A stretch of DNA of 53,545 nucleotides from UBA1205 sp045598105 (GTDB lineage: Bacteria > Bacteroidota > Bacteroidia > Bacteroidales > WCHB1-69). This document shows positions 1 through 6,340 of the stretch, in pieces. Every line of letters starts with the position of its first letter. Position 1 is the first letter of the stretch. The notes below the pieces were generated by a model. The model saw only the letters and a list, made by a program, of their open reading frames with translations. It was not told the DNA's origin and made no database searches. Both the position numbers and the translations under genes were made by a program. The stretch lies in NCBI GenBank assembly GCA_045598105.1, contig JAZLLK010000069.1, forward strand, positions 1 to 53,545, read 5' to 3'.

Positions 1-91
1 TGCCGGTGAGGGAGTGTGAGTATAATATGCTACAAAGTGTGCGGTGCATTACGGGTTATGTATTTAGCATTATTAATTTAGTTTTATGCTG

Positions 92-99
92 CAAAGATA
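92..99 (-). promoter_or_regulatory. Putative -7 promoter box facing out of the window
   Basis: On the minus strand this reads TATCTTTG, a perfect TAnnTTTG box. It would drive a gene lying mostly left of the window. The first open minus-strand ATG below it is at 47-49 and stays open to the edge, but 16 codons are too few to call a gene. A TTTG lies 16 bases upstream and could act as the -33 element. Confidence 0.35.
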
Positions 100-129
100 C
101 TAAAAATAATTGATACAAATGAAAAAAAA

Positions 130-137
130 TATTTTTG
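130..137 (+). promoter_or_regulatory. Putative -7 promoter box for the O-antigen ligase gene
   Basis: TATTTTTG matches TAnnTTTG and lies about 100 bases before the ATG at 238. The region is A/T-rich, so a chance match is possible. No other candidate precedes the gene. Confidence 0.35.
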
Positions 138-237
138 AAACAGGGAAAGATGCCGATGAAATAGGTTTTAATACCTACCTGCCTGTATTGTCAAAAAAAA
201 GTGCTACCTTTGCTTTTTATATAAAATATAGTGTTAT

Positions 238-1794
238 ATGTTATCCACATGGTTTGACAGAATATCATCGCGTTCCCAGCTACATTCCGCATGCTATGTG
301 TATGCCTTGGCAATAATAGCGGCCGGTATTCCTTTTTCCCGGTTTTTAATGTCGCTGGGAGGCATATTGCTTATTGCCAATTGGGTAATAGAAGGCCATT
401 GGCAGCAAAAACGGGATATTATTATACATCACAAGCCGTTACTTATATTTTTATGTCTCATGGGTGTACATGTGTTTTTTCTGCTATTCTCAGGTCATGT
501 AGCCAACGGCTTAAAGGATATATGGATAAAACTGCCCTTAATGTACATACCCGTTATTATAGCTACCTCACCGGCCATAGAGAAACGTAAAGCCGATTTT
601 CTGTTAAAAGTATACGTAATAGCTGCCATAGTAAGCATTACCTGTGGCAGCATAGCCTATCTGCAGCACGGGTGGACCGAAAAACGCCTTATGGCCCTAT
701 ACATTTCATACGCACGAATGGAAATAAATGTGTGTTTTGCCTTTTTTGTAAGTATGTATATAGCACGGCAGGAGCAGCACAAATTCTCCAAAATATTGTA
801 TGCGGTTCTTGGCGCAATATTGGCTACCTACCTGATATATGCAGGCTTTCTTACCGGCATACTGCTACTGCTTACCATAAGTATGGTATGCGGTATAATA
901 TATGCCCGCTCCATTACTGACATGGGTATGAAATGTGGCATATATGGCATAATAGGTGTGGCTGTTATAAGCATTATTGCAGGTACGTGCTATATTACTT
1001 ACCACTATTTTCACACCGATTTTAACATACACACGGCACCCGCCTACACGGCTTATGGACATGTTTACACGCACCATATGGAACCTCAGCACATAGAAAA
1101 CGGCAGCTACATATACACCTGTGTGTGCGAGGAGGAATTGGAGCCGGCCTGGAACAGGTGCAGCCACATAGCTTATGACTCCGTAAATAATCAAGGCTAC
1201 TGCTTACGCAATACACTTATACGGTACCTTAACTCCAAGCATTTAACTAAGGACCGTGCAGGTATAGAAGCCCTTACCAGGCAGGATATTATCAATATAG
1301 AAAACGGCACAGCCAACTACCATTATAAGCATTCCTGCGGCATAATAGGCCGATATTACAGTACCCTGTGGGAAATTAACGACTACATTCACACCGGTTA
1401 CATGGTAGGTTATTCCCTGCCGCAACGATTTGAATTATGGAAAAAATCGCTACACGTTATACGGCAATACCCCATAAGCGGAGTAGGCACGGGCGATACC
1501 CGTGCGGCCTTAAGCAGGGAAATGAAAACACAGGATTCCCTGCTGAAACACAAGGACATGAAAAGTCACAACGAATACTTAAGTTTTTTCATGGCCTTTG
1601 GCTGCATAGGTTTTATTATATGCCTTGTAGCCATATTTTATCCGGCCCTGCGGGCCAAACCATGGCCATCACTATTTACAATATTCATGATCATTATGCT
1701 GCTGTCTATGCTCACCGAAGACACCCTGGACCAGCAGGACGGTGCCACTCTGTTTGCATTTTTCTACAGCCTGTACGTTTTTGCCCGTCCGTAA
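238..1794 (+). CDS. O-antigen ligase / polymerase family membrane protein
   Basis: A 518-residue polytopic inner-membrane protein of the Wzy_C (O-antigen ligase/polymerase) family, expected to join or polymerise undecaprenyl-linked glycans on the periplasmic face. Hydrophobic segments fill residues about 20-265 and 455-515. Between them is a large soluble loop, residues about 258-391, with several Cys and His residues. After the loop comes the family signature: a PISGVGTGD motif, then KSHNEYLSFF. The substrate (LPS O-chain or another glycan) cannot be told from sequence. No glycosyltransferases flank it here, so it is not visibly inside a polysaccharide cluster. The ATG at 238 is the first in frame. 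Confidence 0.8.
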   Translation: MLSTWFDRISSRSQLHSACYVYALAIIAAGIPFSRFLMSLGGILLIANWVIEGHWQQKRDIIIHHKPLLIFLCLMGVHVFFLLFSGHVANGLKDIWIKLPLMYIPVIIATSPAIEKRKADFLLKVYVIAAIVSITCGSIAYLQHGWTEKRLMALYISYARMEINVCFAFFVSMYIARQEQHKFSKILYAVLGAILATYLIYAGFLTGILLLLTISMVCGIIYARSITDMGMKCGIYGIIGVAVISIIAGTCYITYHYFHTDFNIHTAPAYTAYGHVYTHHMEPQHIENGSYIYTCVCEEELEPAWNRCSHIAYDSVNNQGYCLRNTLIRYLNSKHLTKDRAGIEALTRQDIINIENGTANYHYKHSCGIIGRYYSTLWEINDYIHTGYMVGYSLPQRFELWKKSLHVIRQYPISGVGTGDTRAALSREMKTQDSLLKHKDMKSHNEYLSFFMAFGCIGFIICLVAIFYPALRAKPWPSLFTIFMIIMLLSMLTEDTLDQQDGATLFAFFYSLYVFARP

Positions 1795-1883
1795 GGGCAA
1801 TAAATGCGAACGCACTCGCTAATACAGCATAATATATTATAAATAAACAATATGAGTATCACCGCCTGATGATTGTTTTTTTT

Positions 1884-1903
1884 ATTTGCCCATATGGGCA
1901 AAT
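1884..1903 (+). promoter_or_regulatory. 20-bp perfect palindrome, candidate operator of lpdA
   Basis: The 20 bases form a perfect inverted repeat, ATTTGCC-CATATG-GGCAAAT. It covers the expected -33 region of the promoter at 1921-1928. No T-run follows on either strand, so it does not look like a terminator. A dimeric regulator bound here would occlude RNA polymerase. The regulator is unknown. Confidence 0.5.
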
Positions 1904-1920
1904 GTTAGAAAAAATAAGTG

Positions 1921-1928
1921 TACATTTG
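1921..1928 (+). promoter_or_regulatory. -7 promoter box of lpdA
   Basis: TACATTTG matches TAnnTTTG, 20 bases before the ATG at 1949. An upstream in-frame ATG at 1886 lies before this box and would not be in the mRNA, so the box decides the lpdA start. Confidence 0.65.
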
Positions 1929-1948
1929 CAAAAAAATATTTTATACTG

Positions 1949-3343
1949 ATGACAAATTTTGACGTAATAGTAATAGGAAGCGGTCCCGGAGGATATGTGG
2001 CCGCTATTAAGGCATCCCAAATGGGATTAAAAACTGCAGTAGTAGAACGTGCCGAATTAGGCGGAATATGCTTAAATTGGGGGTGCATTCCCACTAAGGC
2101 CCTTATGAAATCGGCACAGGTATACCGCTATATGCAGCACAGTGCCGATTATGGTGTAATATGTAGTGATGCCAAGCCGGACTTTAAGGCCATTATAGCC
2201 CGTAGCCGTAATGTAGCCGACACCATGAGTAAAGGCATACAATTCTTATTCAAGAAGAACAATATAGAAGTAATAGCCGGTCACGGCAAAGTTTTGCCCG
2301 GCAAAATAGTGGAAGTTACCGATAGTGAAGGTAATACTGCCACCTATACCGCTTCACACATTATATTGGCCACCGGTGCCCGCTCACGTATATTGCCTAA
2401 TTTGCCGCAAGACGGCAAAAAAATTATAGGCTACCGCCAGGCACTCACCTTACCCGAGCAGCCCGAGAGCATGGTAGTGGTAGGCAGCGGAGCCATAGGC
2501 AGTGAATTGGCATTTTTCTACAATAGCATAGGTACTAAAGTTACCTTAATAGAGCTTTTACCTCAAATATTGCCCGTAGAAGATGAAGAAATATCCAGGC
2601 AGGTGGATCGTGCTTTCCGCAAGCAGGGCATGAAGGTAATGACCGAAGCTTCGGTAGAGGAAGTGGATACCACCGGTGATAAATGCATAGTAAAGGTGAA
2701 AGACAAACGTGGCAATATGCTTGACATAGAAGCCGATGTAGTACTTTCGGCCGTAGGTGTGCAAACCAACATTGAAAACATAGGTCTGGAAGAATGTGGC
2801 ATACAGGTAGAACGCGGTAAGGTGGTGGTAGATAACTTCTACCGCACCAATGTGGAAGGCGTATATGCCATAGGCGATATAGTACACGGCCCCGCACTGG
2901 CACACGTGGCCTCTAAAGAAGCCATTATATGCATAGAAAAGTTGGCCGGCGAAAATCCGGAACCTATTAATTATAACAATATTCCGGGTTGTACCTACAC
3001 CACACCTGAAGTGGCCTCGGTAGGCATGACCGAAAAGAAAGCCATGGAAGCAGGCCACGAGCTCAAAATAGGCAAATTCCCCTACACAGCTTCGGGCAAA
3101 GCCACCGCTGCCGGCAGCAGAGACGGCATGGTAAAAATGATATTTGACGCCAATACGGGCAAATTGTTGGGATGCCACATGGTAGGTGATAATGTTACCG
3201 AAATGGTAGCCGAAAGCGTGGTAGCACGTCAGCATGACCTCACCGCCGAACAAATACTGGCAGCCGTACACCCTCACCCTACCATGAGTGAAGGCGTAAT
3301 GGAAGCCGTAGAAGCCGCCATAAGCAAGCCTATACATTTATAA
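1949..3343 (+). CDS. lpdA: Dihydrolipoyl dehydrogenase
   Basis: E3 flavoenzyme that reoxidises dihydrolipoamide with NAD+ in 2-oxoacid dehydrogenase complexes or the glycine cleavage system. The 464-residue product has the usual family length. It shows the FAD-binding GSGPGGY near residue 10, the redox disulfide C41/C46 in GGICLNWGC, a second Rossmann motif GSGAIGSE for NAD, and the C-terminal dimer/active-base motif HPHPTMSE with H443 and E448. The frame is open upstream to 1886, but the promoter at 1921-1928 places the real start at 1949. It stands alone from E1/E2 genes. fabD follows after 22 bases, probably in the same transcript. Expression may be controlled through the palindrome at 1884-1903. 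Confidence 0.95.
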   Translation: MTNFDVIVIGSGPGGYVAAIKASQMGLKTAVVERAELGGICLNWGCIPTKALMKSAQVYRYMQHSADYGVICSDAKPDFKAIIARSRNVADTMSKGIQFLFKKNNIEVIAGHGKVLPGKIVEVTDSEGNTATYTASHIILATGARSRILPNLPQDGKKIIGYRQALTLPEQPESMVVVGSGAIGSELAFFYNSIGTKVTLIELLPQILPVEDEEISRQVDRAFRKQGMKVMTEASVEEVDTTGDKCIVKVKDKRGNMLDIEADVVLSAVGVQTNIENIGLEECGIQVERGKVVVDNFYRTNVEGVYAIGDIVHGPALAHVASKEAIICIEKLAGENPEPINYNNIPGCTYTTPEVASVGMTEKKAMEAGHELKIGKFPYTASGKATAAGSRDGMVKMIFDANTGKLLGCHMVGDNVTEMVAESVVARQHDLTAEQILAAVHPHPTMSEGVMEAVEAAISKPIHL

Positions 3344-3365
3344 TTATATAGCACTGAAAGAAAAT

Positions 3366-4250
3366 ATGACAGCTTATGTATTTCCCGGTCAGGGAGCACA
3401 ATATACGGGCATGGGATTACCCTTGTATAAGGGTAATCCCATAGCCAAACGTATGTTTGAGCAGGCCAATGACATATTGGGATTTAACATAGCCGACATT
3501 ATGTTTTACGGCTCCGCCGAGGACCTGAAACAAACCAAGGTAACCCAACCGGCCATATTTTTACATTCCGTTATATTGGTGACATGTATGGGGCGGCAAT
3601 TTCAGCCACACATGGTAGCAGGGCATTCTTTAGGTGAATTTTCCGCCTTGGTAGCCAATAAGTGCATAAGTTTTGAAGACGGGCTCCTGCTGGTAGCCAA
3701 AAGGGCCCAAGCCATGCAGCTGGCCTGCGAAGGCAAGGCTACAGGCATGGCCGCCGTTATTAATACTGATAGCCGCATTATAGCCAATGTATGCAAGAGC
3801 ATAAGCCCGGAAATAGTAGTCCCGGCCAATTATAACTATCCCGGCCAAACGGTAATATCGGGTTCTCTGGCCGGCATAGCACAGGCTACCGAACAGCTTA
3901 TGGCTATGGGAGCCAAAAAGGTAATACCCCTTAAAGTAAGCGGCGCCTTTCACTCCCCCTACATGAAGCAGGCTCAAGTCTCCTTGTCGGCAGCCATAGA
4001 GCATACCACATTTAGGCAGCCCTGCTGCCCCGTGTACCAAAACTGCACCGCCCGCCCTTCCGTTGATACCGAAGAAATAAAGACCAACCTTATAGCCCAG
4101 CTCACCTCTCCGGTACAATGGACTCAAAGTGTACAAAATATGATACACAACGGCGCCCGCAACTTTGTGGAAATAGGCCCCGGTGAAGTGCTTAAAGGGC
4201 TTATAAAACGTATAGACCCCTCTATAGACATAAGTAACATATCAGAATAA
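3366..4250 (+). CDS. fabD: Malonyl-CoA:ACP transacylase
   Basis: Loads malonyl units from CoA onto acyl-carrier protein to start fatty acid elongation in the cytoplasm. The 294-residue protein begins with the family hallmark FPGQGAQYTGMG. It carries the nucleophile S88 in GHSLGEFSA and the catalytic H196 in GAFHSPYM. The late motif VEIGPGEVLKGL is also typical. Length matches the family. It lies 22 bases after lpdA and 24 bases before pepE with no clear terminator or promoter between them, so co-transcription is likely. No other fab genes are adjacent. Confidence 0.95.
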   Translation: MTAYVFPGQGAQYTGMGLPLYKGNPIAKRMFEQANDILGFNIADIMFYGSAEDLKQTKVTQPAIFLHSVILVTCMGRQFQPHMVAGHSLGEFSALVANKCISFEDGLLLVAKRAQAMQLACEGKATGMAAVINTDSRIIANVCKSISPEIVVPANYNYPGQTVISGSLAGIAQATEQLMAMGAKKVIPLKVSGAFHSPYMKQAQVSLSAAIEHTTFRQPCCPVYQNCTARPSVDTEEIKTNLIAQLTSPVQWTQSVQNMIHNGARNFVEIGPGEVLKGLIKRIDPSIDISNISE

Positions 4251-4274
4251 AAAATTTTTTTAAAAACTCATACC

Positions 4275-5036
4275 ATGATGAAACTTTTATTAATAAGTAA
4301 TTCCACCAATTTTGGCGAACCCTATTTGGCATGGTGCCAGGCACAAATAGAAATGTTTTGCATGCAAAACAATATATTACCCCATAGCCACATAGCCTTT
4401 GTACCATTTGCCGGCGTGAACATAGGCGGCAATGCCTACCCCAAAAGCTATGACGCCTACGAACTAAGAGTTCAAAACGTATTCAAAAAATGGGGCTACG
4501 ATAATTTACACTCCATACACCACGCTCAAGACAAAGCCGCAGTCATAGAACAGGCCGACTGCATAATAGTAGGTGGCGGCAACACCTTCCACCTGGTAGC
4601 CGAATTACATAAATATAATTTAATAGATGTAATAGCCCGTAAAGCCAAAAACGGTACCCCTTACATAGGCTGGAGCGCCGGCAGCAATGTGGCCTGCCCT
4701 ACCCTATGCACCACCAATGACATGCCTATAGTACAACCAGCAAATTTCAATACCCTCAATTTGGTTCCTTTCCAAATTAACCCTCACTACCTGGACCCCA
4801 CCCCTGAAATAGACAAAATGGTAAAACACGGCGGTGAAACACGTCAGGACAGACTCAACGAATACATGGCCGTAAACCAGAATATGACAGTGGTAGGCCT
4901 AAGAGAAGCCTGCGCCCTGTGGGTAAACGGTAACACCATGTACCTTCGCGGCGGCAAAAAAATGATAGTGTTCCAATATGGCAAAGAACCCTACGAAATA
5001 GAACCCGGTAGCAATGTGAGTCAATTATTAAAATAG
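4275..5036 (+). CDS. pepE: Dipeptidase E (peptidase S51 family)
   Basis: Cytoplasmic serine peptidase predicted to hydrolyse dipeptides with N-terminal aspartate. The N-terminus MKLLLISNSTNFGEP is typical of PepE. The nucleophile is S134 in GWSAGSN, a class I glutamine amidotransferase-like elbow, preceded by the VGGGNTFHL loop. Length (253) slightly exceeds the approximately 230 of the E. coli enzyme. Two consecutive ATG codons (4275, 4278) give MMKLL; either could start. It lies 24 bases after fabD and 64 before the next gene. The family call is firm; substrate preference is inferred from it. Confidence 0.88.
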   Translation: MMKLLLISNSTNFGEPYLAWCQAQIEMFCMQNNILPHSHIAFVPFAGVNIGGNAYPKSYDAYELRVQNVFKKWGYDNLHSIHHAQDKAAVIEQADCIIVGGGNTFHLVAELHKYNLIDVIARKAKNGTPYIGWSAGSNVACPTLCTTNDMPIVQPANFNTLNLVPFQINPHYLDPTPEIDKMVKHGGETRQDRLNEYMAVNQNMTVVGLREACALWVNGNTMYLRGGKKMIVFQYGKEPYEIEPGSNVSQLLK

Positions 5037-5100
5037 TATATTGATAATAATCAGTGTGTCATGAATATATACAAATTATAATATTCATTTTTATATATTT

Positions 5101-5949
5101 ATGACACATTTTTATAATATGAAATTCAATTATCACACACATTGCCACTATTGTGATGGCAAAGGATTGCCACAAGAATATGTAGAAGAAGCCCTTAAGC
5201 AGCATTTTCATTCTTTTGGCTTTTCCTCGCATGCGCCCGTTCCCATAGAGAACAACTTTGCCATAAAGGAAAGTGATATTCCACTGTATGTAAGTGATAT
5301 ACAAGCATTAGCAGCCATGTATCCGCAATTACCATTGTCTTACGGCCTGGAATGCGACTACATACCCGGGCTTACCCGTCCTTTTGACTACTATCGACAA
5401 CAATACGGCATACAATACATAATAGGCGGCGTACACCTGGTGGCCCATGAAGGTCTTATATGGTTCATTGATGGTCCCAAAAGGGAAATATATGACCGGG
5501 GGCTGCAACATATATTCCATAATGACATACGCCTGGCGGTAAAGACCTATTTTTACCAGCTCTACACCATGCTGGAGCAGGAAAATATGGACATATTGGC
5601 TCATTTTGACAAAATAAAAATGCACAATCAAAACCGATATTTTTCCGAAGACGAACATTGGTACAGGCAATACATGTATGAGGCCATAGAGCTTATACAA
5701 CAAAAAGGCATGGTGGTGGAACTCAATACCCGCGGCATATATAAAAAACGCCATTTAGACTTTTACCCTTCCGCCCGGTGGATAAAAACACTACACGAAT
5801 ACCATATTCCCGTTACCATAAGTATGGATGCGCACGCTCCTGAAGAAATTTCACTGCAATATGAGGATGCCATGGAATGTATTCGCACCGCAGGATACAG
5901 GGAAATAGCGGTAATGCATAAGGGAAACGTATCCTATACGGGTATATAA
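5101..5949 (+). CDS. PHP-domain phosphatase, histidinol-phosphatase-like
   Basis: A PHP-superfamily metal-dependent phosphoesterase of 282 residues (276 if the second ATG at 5119 is used, giving MKFNYHTHCHYCDG). The HTHCHYCDG start, later histidines in SSHAP and GGVHL, the AHFDKIK segment and the late SMDAHAP motif together resemble the histidinol-phosphatase (HisK/HisJ) branch, which performs the penultimate step of histidine synthesis. No other his genes are in the window, so the substrate is less certain than the fold. The start at 5119 fits the family better because its first conserved residues follow at once. A gene-free stretch of 391 bases follows. Confidence 0.82.
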   Translation: MTHFYNMKFNYHTHCHYCDGKGLPQEYVEEALKQHFHSFGFSSHAPVPIENNFAIKESDIPLYVSDIQALAAMYPQLPLSYGLECDYIPGLTRPFDYYRQQYGIQYIIGGVHLVAHEGLIWFIDGPKREIYDRGLQHIFHNDIRLAVKTYFYQLYTMLEQENMDILAHFDKIKMHNQNRYFSEDEHWYRQYMYEAIELIQQKGMVVELNTRGIYKKRHLDFYPSARWIKTLHEYHIPVTISMDAHAPEEISLQYEDAMECIRTAGYREIAVMHKGNVSYTGI

Positions 5950-6219
5950 ATTCCACAACCTATCGGATATATATTTTTTTGAGCATACAACTTTTACCGC
6001 CTACATTCCACCCCAAAAAAAACAGATAGCTCACCGCCTCAAGTTTCCCGTGCATATACCAATAATATAGGAATATTTTCCCCTATAAAGGCGTACATGT
6101 AAGTAAATCATGTTGCCTAAAATATTTTATATATCATTGTATTTCAGTGCTATAAGTTAGTAACAGCATTTTGTTAATTACTTATTGCATAAAGCAAAAA
6201 AAACAATAGAAAACTCCAC

Positions 6220-6227
6220 TATCTTTG
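6220..6227 (+). promoter_or_regulatory. -7 promoter box of nrdJ
   Basis: TATCTTTG matches TAnnTTTG. Transcription would begin near 6234, giving a leader of just over 100 bases before the ATG at 6341. Confidence 0.65.
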
Positions 6228-6237
6228 TACTTGGAAT

Positions 6238-6294
6238 GTGTAGCACCTACCTGATATACCAACCTGCTGAAATGCAGACAAAATATGCTCACAC
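6238..6294 (+). promoter_or_regulatory. Foldable leader element of nrdJ mRNA
   Basis: Bases 6238-6245 (GTGTAGCA) can pair with 6286-6294 (TGCTCACAC) with one bulged C. They enclose a small hairpin, CTGC at 6264-6267 with GCAG at 6274-6277. The outer stem starts only a few bases after the predicted transcript start, as in many cis-regulatory RNAs. It is far too short for a cobalamin riboswitch, and I do not recognise the class. Confidence 0.35.
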
Positions 6295-6340
6295 CACGCT
6301 TATTTTTTGATAACAATTTTGTATTTTTAGATATATAACC

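Larger units (their letters stand above)
5950..6340. other. 391-base intergenic region ahead of nrdJ
   Basis: No coding gene is supported on either strand. The left 270 bases hold no convincing terminator, repeat or RNA gene. The right part holds the nrdJ promoter at 6220-6227 and a leader of about 105 bases that can fold (6238-6294). Confidence 0.6.

Noticed and set aside
110..316. Plus-strand open frame of 68 codons at the left edge
   Set aside because: It overlaps the O-antigen ligase start in another frame, covers the putative promoter at 130-137 and has no family features.
2558..3337. Long minus-strand open frame (259 codons) opposite lpdA
   Set aside because: It lies wholly antisense to a well-supported enzyme gene, its translation is Tyr/His/Phe-rich without domain features, and codon choice of the sense gene explains the openness.
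6228..6340. Cobalamin riboswitch ahead of nrdJ
   Set aside because: The leader is only about 105 bases and lacks the B12 box and multi-stem core; only a small two-stem element is visible.
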